Below are positions 1-7,639 of a DNA stretch of 64,000 nucleotides, piece after piece. Within the stretch, counting starts at the first letter, position 1. Every line of letters starts with the position of its first letter. This stretch comes from Marinobacter sp. CHS3-4. GTDB taxonomy: Bacteria > Pseudomonadota > Gammaproteobacteria > Pseudomonadales > Oleiphilaceae. The DNA lies in assembly GCF_030053415.1 (NCBI RefSeq), contig NZ_JASGBJ010000001.1, positions 806,001 through 870,000 of the forward strand, in the 5' to 3' direction. The position numbers were made by a program, and so were the translations under genes. Under the pieces are notes generated by a model. The model did not search any database and was not told where the DNA came from. It saw only the letters and a program-made list of their open reading frames with translations.

Positions 1-1
1 G

Positions 2-1489
2 TTTCCTGCCACGGTCACCATTGACGGCGACACCATGCGTAACGTCAATGTGCGGAAAAAGGGCTACATGGGCTCGCTCAGCCCGGACCTTCCATCTCTG
101 AAGCTGGACTTTGACGACCGTCAGGAAGGCCGCACCTACCAGAACACCACGCGGATGACCCTGAACAACAATCGTCAGGACCCCTCCAACCTGCGTCAGT
201 GTCTGGCTTACGAGCGATTTCGCGACATCGGCGTTGCGGCGCCCCGTTGCAACTACGCCCGGGTATCAGTGAACGGCGAGGAGCTGGGCATCTTCACCAA
301 CGTTGAGCCCATAAAAAAGCCTTTTCTGGCTCGCACCTTTGGTGATGACGACGGCAACCTTTACGAAGCCCAACAGGCCGATTTTGGCACCTATCTGATT
401 GACCGCTTCGAGAAGAAGACCAACGAGAAAGAGGACGATCGCACGGACCTCGCAGCCCTGGCGGATGCCATGGCGCTGAACGATACCGAGTTGATGAATG
501 TGCTGCCACAGCTGATTGATCTGGATGAATTCATTGAATTCTGGGCCATGGAAACTCTTCTGGGCGCCTGGGATTCTGCCAGTGGCAATGCCAACAACTA
601 TTACATCTATCGATCACCCGAGGACGGTCTGTTCCACTTTATTCCCTGGGGCGCCGACACCGCTTTTCGCGGCACCCACCCGCTGAAACCCGGGACCGGG
701 CCGCTGTATCGAAACCTGAACCTGGCCGAGCGTCTTTACAACATCCCCGCGATGAAAGATGCCTATACGGCTGCCCTGCAAGACCTTCTGGCGAATCACT
801 GGGATGAGAGTGCCATCACCGATGAGATTGACCGGGTGATGGCTCTGACCGGAACCCCGGCGGCGGACGTCGCCAGCCTGGAGAACTTCCTTCTGGGGAA
901 AGGTGAACCGGCCGATCCGGATTATCAGCGATCCCAGCGGGAAACCATTCTGGCGGCACTGGCGGGCTCGATACCGGAAGGTCAGCCTGATCCTCTGGAC
1001 GATGTTGAGCCGGATTGCTCTGCACCAGTGACCACGCCCCTGACCGCCACTGTGAGTGTCGATGGCGGCACTGACACCGGGGTCTATCAATTCCAGTTAC
1101 CCGGTGGTCAGTCGGTGAATGCCAGCATGACCTTTGCGGCGTTTGAAGTGGATAGCATCGTGATCAACCGCAACACCGAATCGTCACCGGCGGTGATGGA
1201 AGTGCTGCTCATTGGCGCGGATTCTTTGAACGGGTTCAAGCCCTACGCCATGCAGGTATTCATCGAGGAGACCGATTTTGTGCCGGGCACCCACAAGCTG
1301 CATGGATTTGCCACCAATGTGTTGCTGTTCGAAGTGGATGAATCTCAGCCCGGTGACGTGATTTCCATGGCGACCGGTGCTACGGGCACTATTACGGTAG
1401 ATACCGTGGTTATGGATGGCGGGGCAGTCTCGGAGCTCGCGTTTTCCATGGATCTGACGTTGGAGTACCTGCCGGGGTATGTGGAATGA
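2..1489 (+). CDS. CotH family protein, 5' end outside the window
   Basis: The reading frame is open to the left edge, so the N-terminus (probably with a signal peptide) is missing; 495 residues are visible. The visible part has the CotH pattern: an early segment around VRKKGYMGS, a conserved Asn-Val-Glu-Pro then GNLYEA segment, and a core with GAWDSASGNANNYYIY followed by FHFIPWGAD. CotH proteins include atypical secreted or spore-coat protein kinases; many have IPWDxD where this one has IPWGAD, so kinase activity is uncertain. The last roughly 150 residues (after the Cys near position 1018) look like an added beta-rich domain. The stop overlaps the start of the next gene (ATGA), marking the first visible gene of a four-gene operon with a polyphosphate polymerase, a DUF4956 protein and a porin. 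Confidence 0.82.
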   Translation, partial: FPATVTIDGDTMRNVNVRKKGYMGSLSPDLPSLKLDFDDRQEGRTYQNTTRMTLNNNRQDPSNLRQCLAYERFRDIGVAAPRCNYARVSVNGEELGIFTNVEPIKKPFLARTFGDDDGNLYEAQQADFGTYLIDRFEKKTNEKEDDRTDLAALADAMALNDTELMNVLPQLIDLDEFIEFWAMETLLGAWDSASGNANNYYIYRSPEDGLFHFIPWGADTAFRGTHPLKPGTGPLYRNLNLAERLYNIPAMKDAYTAALQDLLANHWDESAITDEIDRVMALTGTPAADVASLENFLLGKGEPADPDYQRSQRETILAALAGSIPEGQPDPLDDVEPDCSAPVTTPLTATVSVDGGTDTGVYQFQLPGGQSVNASMTFAAFEVDSIVINRNTESSPAVMEVLLIGADSLNGFKPYAMQVFIEETDFVPGTHKLHGFATNVLLFEVDESQPGDVISMATGATGTITVDTVVMDGGAVSELAFSMDLTLEYLPGYVE

Positions 1490-2304
1490 GCTGGCCGGCC
1501 ATGCTGAGTGCGTTCTCCGGTCACAGTCTGGACGATCAATCCGCAGCCGCGCTGATGGACCGGGTGGACACCAAGTTTCTGGTGCCGGTGGATCGTCTGG
1601 TCCAGTGCCTGGGCGGCCTGTCAGAGCACTATTCGGTGCTGGAAATGGGCGGCTTGCGGCAGATGGCCTACGACACGCTGTACTTCGATACACCGGATCG
1701 ACAGCTCTATCGGGATCACCACAACGGTAAGCTCAACCGCATGAAAGTGCGCATTCGCCACTACCGGGATTCCGATGCCGCGTTCCTTGAAGTCAAGCGC
1801 AAGAACAACAAGGGCAGGACGATCAAGGAACGCCGCTTACTGAATACCTTTCCGAATTCCGGTCAGCAGCAGGCTGGCCAGTTGCAGCCAATCCTGAGGG
1901 ATGTTTTGGGCCTGTCGGCGACACGGATGTCGCCGGCTCTTTTTGTTCATTACCGGCGCACCACGCTGATGAATCGCACCAGCTGCGAGCGGGTCACGGT
2001 GGATACCGATCTTGCGTTTCTGTCTGCCCTGAATGGCAAGCGCCGCACGCTTCCAGGATTGGCTGTATTGGAGCTCAAGTCGCCTCTGCTGCTTCCTGAC
2101 TCGCCCCTGGGCATGCGCCTGAAGTTGCTGGGCTATCGGCCGCTGGCGTTCAGCAAATACTGCGTTGGTACAGCGCTTCTGGCGCCGGAGCAGGTCAAAA
2201 CCAATCGTTTCAAACCGGTGTTGGGCAAGCTGTCCCGCACTGTCAGTCAGTTCAAGGAGCCGTCATGGAATCGACCGTCGATACCCATTTTCTCGTTCGC
2301 CTGA
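1486..2304 (+). CDS. VTC domain polyphosphate polymerase
   Basis: A 272-residue protein of the VTC branch of the CYTH/triphosphate tunnel superfamily, which makes polyphosphate from nucleotide triphosphate in yeast VTC4. The tunnel residues are recognisable: Lys30 in DRVDTKF, Arg89 and Arg91 in VRIRHY, Glu102-x-Lys104-x-Lys106, the YRR at 156-158, Glu196-x-Lys198 in LELKSP, and Lys224 in FSKYC. It lacks the SPX domain and membrane segments of the eukaryotic protein, so it is a stand-alone catalytic domain probably facing the cytoplasm. Its start overlaps the CotH stop, and its last 40 bases overlap the DUF4956 gene, so the genes are translationally coupled. The family call is secure; that the product is polyphosphate is inferred from the family. 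Confidence 0.88.
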   Translation: MSWPAMLSAFSGHSLDDQSAAALMDRVDTKFLVPVDRLVQCLGGLSEHYSVLEMGGLRQMAYDTLYFDTPDRQLYRDHHNGKLNRMKVRIRHYRDSDAAFLEVKRKNNKGRTIKERRLLNTFPNSGQQQAGQLQPILRDVLGLSATRMSPALFVHYRRTTLMNRTSCERVTVDTDLAFLSALNGKRRTLPGLAVLELKSPLLLPDSPLGMRLKLLGYRPLAFSKYCVGTALLAPEQVKTNRFKPVLGKLSRTVSQFKEPSWNRPSIPIFSFA

Positions 2305-2843
2305 TCATCAATCTGGTCTCGGTCTGTATTCTGATTCGCTGTTATTACGCGTTTTCGAAACACCGGGACAATGCAGCGTCATTCATGCTGTTTGGCGTCG
2401 GGGTATTTCTGGTTACCGCATTACTCCACTCGGTCACCGTGTCCATGGGCTTTGCGTTTGGCCTGTTTGCGGTGTTCTCAATGCTGCGTTACCGCACTGA
2501 GGCGTTGGGCATCAAAGAGATGACCTACCTGTTCCTGGTCATTGCGATGGCCTTGCTGGCTGCGGTGGGCACCATGGCCCACGTGTTCCTGGTGGCGATG
2601 AATGCGCTGATCATCCTGGCGGCGCTGGTGCTGGAAACCCGGTTTTTGCTGCCTCTGCATGGGGAAAAAACCGTGGAGTACGAGCGCATCGACCTGATTC
2701 ATCAGGACAACCGGCCACAGCTGATCGAAGACCTGCGCCAGCGCACCGGGCTGGACGTGACCCGTGTGGATGTTGTGTCCATCAGCTTTCTGCGTGACAC
2801 CGCCGAGTTGCGCATGCATTACCGCACGGAGGCGGAATCATGA
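2265..2843 (+). CDS. DUF4956 family membrane protein
   Basis: A 192-residue protein with about four hydrophobic segments in the first 130 residues, ending with a soluble C-terminal domain of about 65 residues. The segment FAVFSMLRYRTE after the second helices is characteristic of DUF4956. No biochemical function is established for the family as far as I know. An AAGGAG sits five bases before the ATG, supporting this start even though it lies 40 bases inside the VTC gene. DUF4956 genes are often found beside VTC-domain genes, so a role as membrane partner, anchor or channel for the polymerase is a reasonable inference. Confidence 0.85.
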   Translation: MESTVDTHFLVRLIINLVSVCILIRCYYAFSKHRDNAASFMLFGVGVFLVTALLHSVTVSMGFAFGLFAVFSMLRYRTEALGIKEMTYLFLVIAMALLAAVGTMAHVFLVAMNALIILAALVLETRFLLPLHGEKTVEYERIDLIHQDNRPQLIEDLRQRTGLDVTRVDVVSISFLRDTAELRMHYRTEAES

Positions 2844-3961
2844 GGGAGGACCTGCGCTGGGGTTGGCTGGTTTTCTGGTTGACGATCAGTTTCTTTTTCC
2901 AGATGCCGACACTGGCCAGCGAATTCGGCGCGGAAGTTGGTGGTTATGCCGTGGTGGGCACCGAAGATTATGGCGCCTTCTGGAACGAGGACGGTGATGC
3001 GTCCAACTCAGAAACCGTGATTCGCAAGCTCAAGCTCGGGCTTGAGTTCACCTATGGTAAGGATTGGACCCTGCAGATCGATGGTGACTTTCAGGATGAC
3101 GGCGAGGATCAGGCCCGTGAAATTAAAGACCTGTGGCTGGAGTATGACGGTTTTGATGGGGCGGATATTAAGGTCGGGCAGATGAAAGAACCGTTCGGCT
3201 TCGAGCGCCTGGGCGGCTATTCCTCATTGATGACCAACGAACGTTCGCTGGCCACCAATGCATTTGCCCCGGGGCGTTCACAGGGTTTCATGTTAGGTCG
3301 TTTCAAGAAAACCTATACCTGGGCTTTGGGCGTGTTTCGGGAAGAAAAAGACGACACTGCGCCTCGGGCAGTGACCGGCCGAGTCACCTATGCGCCTGTG
3401 AGATCCGATGATCAGGTCGTCCATCTGGGGCTGGCGGCCTCCCGACGAGATCTACGGGGTGAGCGCTTTCAGATCAAGGATGAGGCCGAGGTTTACACCG
3501 CAGATAACGTGATTCGAAGCCCACGGTTTGACGCCGATCACCTCTCCCTTTTTGGAAGCGAACTGGCCTGGAGCTATGGCCCGGCGACCTTAACGGCAGA
3601 AGCCATGGGCCAGCGGGTGTCGCAGACCAATGGCGATGTCTGGCAGTTTGCCGGCGGCTACGTGCAGGCCGGGTGGTTGCTGACGGGGGAGCACCGTGCT
3701 TACGACAACGGCGAGTTTGATCGCGTCGAGCCAAAACGGGAAGCCGGTGCGGTGGAGCTGGTCGCTCGCTGGTCCGGCGTGGATGCCCGTGAGCGTGGCG
3801 TGGGTGCTGAGGCCAGCGTGGCCGTGCTGGGAATAAACTATTACTGGCGCACAACGGCCCTGATTCGCGTGAACTACCTGATCCCCCGCATTCGGGGCAA
3901 TTCACTAATGGCCAACCCGGAAGGTGACGCGGTAACCGTTCGCGCCCAGCTGAGATTCTGA
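2840..3961 (+). CDS. OprO/OprP-like phosphate-selective porin
   Basis: A 373-residue outer membrane beta-barrel protein. The N-terminus is a signal peptide with a hydrophobic stretch (residues 9-21) and a likely cleavage after TLA near residue 28. The body alternates short amphipathic strands and carries family features such as KLGLEFTYGKDWTLQIDGDF, LWLEYDG and the VGQMKEPFGFERLG segment seen in phosphate- and polyphosphate-selective porins O and P. It ends in LRAQLRF-like sequence with a terminal Phe, the usual signal for barrel assembly. The start overlaps the DUF4956 stop (ATGA), placing it in the polyphosphate operon. The porin may carry phosphate or polyphosphate; substrate cannot be fixed from sequence. 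Confidence 0.83.
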   Translation: MREDLRWGWLVFWLTISFFFQMPTLASEFGAEVGGYAVVGTEDYGAFWNEDGDASNSETVIRKLKLGLEFTYGKDWTLQIDGDFQDDGEDQAREIKDLWLEYDGFDGADIKVGQMKEPFGFERLGGYSSLMTNERSLATNAFAPGRSQGFMLGRFKKTYTWALGVFREEKDDTAPRAVTGRVTYAPVRSDDQVVHLGLAASRRDLRGERFQIKDEAEVYTADNVIRSPRFDADHLSLFGSELAWSYGPATLTAEAMGQRVSQTNGDVWQFAGGYVQAGWLLTGEHRAYDNGEFDRVEPKREAGAVELVARWSGVDARERGVGAEASVAVLGINYYWRTTALIRVNYLIPRIRGNSLMANPEGDAVTVRAQLRF

Positions 3962-3969
3962 CGGCATCG

Positions 3970-5337
3970 TCAGCTCTGGGCAGGCAGCGTTAGTGTCACC
4001 CGCGTCCAGTGGCCCGGCTCACTGTCGATGGTCATGCTGCCGTCATGATGCCTCATAATGGTCTGACAGATACTCAGCCCAAGCCCCAGGTTTTCGCCGG
4101 ATTCGCTGGTGCTATAAAAAGGATCGGCCAGTTTCTGCAGATCTTCTCTGGCGATGCCACAACCGTTGTCCTGCACGTCGATGATCAGGGTGCGGCCCTG
4201 CGGCAGCGCTGTTACTTCGATGGCTCTGAGGTGCTGGCCGCTTCTGCACTGCAAGGCAGAAGCCGAGTTGAGGAACAGATTTACGAACACCTGGGTCAAC
4301 GCCGAGGCGTAGCAGGGAACCATCAGGGTGTCGGGGATCTGTACCAGAAGGTCAATGCCCCGAAGCCGGTTGCGACAGAATCGCCCCGCGGTCTGCACCA
4401 GTTCTGCAAGGGGGACGGTCTCTTTGGTGTTTTCCGGGTGAGGCAAAGAAAACTCGATCAGGTCTGACACGATGTCGGCAATACGGTTCTGGTGGAGGGC
4501 GGCGTCGTTGATGGCTTCGGCGACGTCTGGTTCGGAATTGACGTCACGGGCGTAGCTCAACGCCTGAATCGAACAGTTCACCGGATTCATGATTTCATGC
4601 AGCAGACCTTTTGCCATGTGGCTGAGCGCTTGATGTTTCTGCTGCTGGATCAGTTGTTCCTCGGTGGATTTGAGGGCGCGAAAGGTGCGTGTCAGCAGCT
4701 GGTTCCTGTCGTGCAACAGATACTGCAATGCCAGGATGTTGCGAATGAAGCGGTTGAAGAATATGGCCGACAGCGGCGCAATCACCAGGCACATGAGCAC
4801 CAGCCAGTTCAACAGCACGGCCTCGACGATGACGTCGGCGGCCCGGCTATCCCCCAGTGCGGCAATCCAGGAAGACACGAACAACATCAGCAGGTTACAA
4901 GCGATCATGATGCCAGTGTGAAACAAGGATAGAGTGACAATGCCGATAAAACTGAGGAAAAAGTGCAGCCCTATGATGGGGATGACATCACCGCCACGTT
5001 CGATAAAGGCCAGGTAGCTGAAGATCGCCATGTTAAAAAACACCAGATACATGATCAGCGGCGTGCGGTATCGAATGGCCTTGAAGCGGTGGGCAGCAAT
5101 AAAACTCCCCAGGATCGCCAGATAGACGAAATTCAAAGGCGGTACATTGGCAAAACCCACCTCGGCCGATCGCATCAGAATGTGGGCCAGGGTGCCGATC
5201 AGGGTCAGTAGCAGCGATACATCGGCGAAAACGGGCAGAAAACGGAAGCGGGACTGAGCGTTAAAAAACCGTTCGAACTGGCGCTGTTTTCTTGGCGGTA
5301 ACTGGCGGATCTGTTCCAGGCCATTAAGCAGGTTCAT
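3970..5337 (-). CDS. Membrane-bound sensor histidine kinase
   Basis: A 455-residue kinase with about six membrane helices between residues 35 and 200, little periplasmic sequence, a short coiled segment (210-235), then a HisKA-type dimerisation domain with phospho-acceptor His247 in LLHEIMNP, and an ATPase domain with the N-box Asn357 (NLFLNS), the D390-N-G-x-G box and the LGLGLSI box (417-423). All catalytic motifs are intact, so it should be active. The input signal is unknown; the ligand would be sensed in or near the membrane. It is the last gene of a three-gene operon and overlaps the LuxR-type regulator by four bases. It converges on the porin gene, with only eight bases between the two stops. 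Confidence 0.9.
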   Translation of the reverse strand: MNLLNGLEQIRQLPPRKQRQFERFFNAQSRFRFLPVFADVSLLLTLIGTLAHILMRSAEVGFANVPPLNFVYLAILGSFIAAHRFKAIRYRTPLIMYLVFFNMAIFSYLAFIERGGDVIPIIGLHFFLSFIGIVTLSLFHTGIMIACNLLMLFVSSWIAALGDSRAADVIVEAVLLNWLVLMCLVIAPLSAIFFNRFIRNILALQYLLHDRNQLLTRTFRALKSTEEQLIQQQKHQALSHMAKGLLHEIMNPVNCSIQALSYARDVNSEPDVAEAINDAALHQNRIADIVSDLIEFSLPHPENTKETVPLAELVQTAGRFCRNRLRGIDLLVQIPDTLMVPCYASALTQVFVNLFLNSASALQCRSGQHLRAIEVTALPQGRTLIIDVQDNGCGIAREDLQKLADPFYSTSESGENLGLGLSICQTIMRHHDGSMTIDSEPGHWTRVTLTLPAQS

Positions 5338-5981
5338 AGATCAATCCGGTTGCGGAATCGCTTCATGAACAACATCAGGTCTGGCACCCTTTCGAAACCC
5401 ATTTTGACGAATATCCGGTCTTTGTAGGAATGGACGGTTTTATAGGACACGCCAAGGCGTTCAGCAATGGCTTTGACGGCCACCCGATCTGCCATCAGCC
5501 GGGCCACTTCCTGTTCACGGGCAGACAGGGACTTGAAAGCGTGTAATGCGTGGTCCGGGTTTTCACTGGCGGTTGTATAAGATGCTGCATCCACATACAC
5601 CTGCCCCTGGCGGATGTAGCCCAGGGCCTGAATCAATTCCTGTACCGGCTGGGACTTGGCAATCACCGCCTTGATGCCGGCATCCAGGTAGATGGCCAGG
5701 CGTGCTGGCGATACCGGTTTGTCCACTAACAGCAGTATTCGCAGTGCCGGTTGTTGAGAAAGCGCTACCTCGGAGATGGTCAGGCCATCGTTGTCAGTCA
5801 GTGCTTCCTCAATGATAAGCACGTTTGGCGCGGCCGTTGGAAGCTGGTTCAGGGTGTCGACTCCGGTGGCAGACTCCCCCACCAGATCCACGGTGTCTTC
5901 CAGCAACAGCTGGTACAGCAGGGCGTCCCGGAACAGGCGTTTATCGATCGTGACGTACAACCGGATATCGTCAGAGCTCAC
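5334..5981 (-). CDS. LuxR-type response regulator with non-canonical receiver
   Basis: A 215-residue protein: receiver domain (about 6-125) and a LuxR/FixJ helix-turn-helix (about 150-210, LSAREQEVARLMADR and GVSYKTVHSYKDRI). The position that normally holds the phospho-acceptor Asp, at the end of the third beta strand, reads VLIIEE, giving Glu58 or Glu59 in place of Asp. The acidic pair near the N-terminus is reduced to a single Asp13 (TIDKRLFRDAL), while the conserved Lys109 is present (IAKSQP). It is therefore probably not phosphorylated in the standard way. It lies between the kinase and the double-receiver protein and overlaps both by four bases. Target genes are unknown. Confidence 0.87.
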   Translation of the reverse strand: MSSDDIRLYVTIDKRLFRDALLYQLLLEDTVDLVGESATGVDTLNQLPTAAPNVLIIEEALTDNDGLTISEVALSQQPALRILLLVDKPVSPARLAIYLDAGIKAVIAKSQPVQELIQALGYIRQGQVYVDAASYTTASENPDHALHAFKSLSAREQEVARLMADRVAVKAIAERLGVSYKTVHSYKDRIFVKMGFERVPDLMLFMKRFRNRIDL

Positions 5982-7435
5982 GCGTTATGATCCTCCAACG
6001 ATCTGGCTGACTTACGGGAGGGCAGGGAAAGCGTTAGCCCGAAGCTGTGTTGTCCACCATGAATGTTCAGGTGGCCACCCAGCCGGTCTGCCCAGATAAA
6101 CAATGCCAGCAGCGCGCCCTGTTGCTCCAGCAGTGGGTTGGACACACCGGTCAGCGGTGACAACAGGTGGCTGTACATTCTTAGCGGTTGATCCGGGCCA
6201 GAGGCGATGGTCAGTGCCTGGTCAGATTCAGTGATTTCCAGGCTTCGGGTGGTTAATCCTGATGCGGTCAGCAGGGTCGCCAGGGCTTCAGGGATGGCGG
6301 CAGGAATCTCATGGCCATGGAATTCCCGGGTGCCGTTCTCCGGAGAGGTCAATGAAGTGACTTCCACACGCAGGCCACGAATCAGGGCTTGATCGAGCTC
6401 TGGCAGTTCCAGGGCACGAAGATGGGCTTTGCCCGGATTGAGCGTATGGATGGTTTCCAGTGTCGAGAGAAACCGGTCGATCACTTCCGCCGTGGCCAGG
6501 GCCTGAGGCGCCGGGTCGGCCAGGGCCTCCATCAGCCGGGTACGGCGTCTCTCGCGAGAAGACTGGAAACTGCTGGATGTTTGTACCTGGCGGCTGGCAG
6601 CCTGGGCTTTTAGCCTGAAATGCTGGGCAATGGCGTCCTCAAGAACCGGCCGTAGATTGGCGGCGTTCCAGGGCTTTTTCTCGTAGCCGAAAATGCGGCC
6701 CTCATTGACCGCGCCCAGCGCCACGTCCAGCTCGCCGTAGGCAGAGGTCAGAATGCGAGTGATGTAAGGGTAGGATTGCCGCAGCTCGCTGATCAGCTGG
6801 TCGCCCTTCATGCCTGGCATGCGCTGATCGGTCATCAGGACCGCAATCCGGTCGCCTTCGTTCCGCAGAATGTTCAGGGCCTCGTCCGCGCTGGCGGCGC
6901 AGCGAACGCCGAATCGCTCCTGCATACGAAGAAGCTGTTTGCTCAGGTATTTGGTGGCGGCGGTTTCGTCGTCGACAATCAATACCAGCGGGCGCGATTC
7001 CGTGTGATCGGCGGCAGGAGCCTCATGGGCGGCAGGCTCGCTCCGATCACGGATACCCACGCCCATGGTGGCGGTGAACAGATCCGTGCGCAGGCGTTTT
7101 TCGTCCCAGGGACGTTCGTAGCAGCGATCGATGACCCGTTCGTCTAACAAGTGAACGATGTCATCCAGCGCCAACTGGTCGCTGATCAGTATCCTGAAAC
7201 AGCCCGCATTGGATGCTTGGGCCAAAAGCTCGGATTTGCCCAGATTGCGAAGCGAAGGCTGAATCATCACCAGTGCGGCGGGAGCCTGCGGGGCGTGGTC
7301 GATACGGTGTCTGGCTTCTTCGTCTGTCCGGCATGGAATAATGTCGAAAGCGCCGGCAAACACCGACTGAAATGCGTCCAGATCTGAAGTGTGTTCGTAT
7401 CGCAGGATCACGGGCGCAGCTGGTTCTGAGGGCAT
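5978..7435 (-). CDS. Response regulator with a pseudo-receiver, a true receiver and a degenerate C-terminal domain
   Basis: A 485-residue protein. Residues 8-122 resemble a receiver but lack the phospho-acceptor Asp; the C-terminal part still has the RCYERPWD segment typical of such domains. Residues 149-265 are a complete receiver: Asp155-Asp156, acceptor Asp203 in MTDQRMPG, Thr/Ser in LTSAY and Lys in GYEKKPWN, closest in style to HupR/RpfG-type receivers. The remaining 200 residues have no recognised catalytic motif; the spacing and the end (LGGHLNIHGGQHSFGLTLSLP) resemble the final strands of a histidine-kinase ATPase fold without its N and G boxes. First gene of the signalling operon, overlapping the LuxR-type regulator by four bases. 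Confidence 0.8.
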   Translation of the reverse strand: MPSEPAAPVILRYEHTSDLDAFQSVFAGAFDIIPCRTDEEARHRIDHAPQAPAALVMIQPSLRNLGKSELLAQASNAGCFRILISDQLALDDIVHLLDERVIDRCYERPWDEKRLRTDLFTATMGVGIRDRSEPAAHEAPAADHTESRPLVLIVDDETAATKYLSKQLLRMQERFGVRCAASADEALNILRNEGDRIAVLMTDQRMPGMKGDQLISELRQSYPYITRILTSAYGELDVALGAVNEGRIFGYEKKPWNAANLRPVLEDAIAQHFRLKAQAASRQVQTSSSFQSSRERRRTRLMEALADPAPQALATAEVIDRFLSTLETIHTLNPGKAHLRALELPELDQALIRGLRVEVTSLTSPENGTREFHGHEIPAAIPEALATLLTASGLTTRSLEITESDQALTIASGPDQPLRMYSHLLSPLTGVSNPLLEQQGALLALFIWADRLGGHLNIHGGQHSFGLTLSLPSRKSARSLEDHNA

Positions 7436-7463
7436 CAGATTCCGTCCTGAATGGCAGTTTTCG

Positions 7464-7480
7464 CGTTGAGTATATCAACG
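7464..7480. promoter_or_regulatory. Palindrome upstream of the signalling operon
   Basis: CGTTGA, five bases, TCAACG: a 17-base inverted repeat located 29 bases before the start of the double-receiver gene, in the 204-base gap divergent to fumC. On the minus strand it contains TATACT, which could be a -10 element. It may be an operator for autoregulation or a transcript hairpin; the protein that binds is unknown. Confidence 0.35.
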
Positions 7481-7639
7481 AATAGCTGGCCTGCCTGTAG
7501 GAATGTCTTACGCTCGTTTCAGCGCTGTCTATCAGGGGGTGGGCTGAATGAGCCGTTAAGCAACTTGGGCTAGACTGCGGGTATCCAATACAGTGGTGAC
7601 CCAGGTTTGCCTGGAATCACCCAACGCATGGAGGATGTA

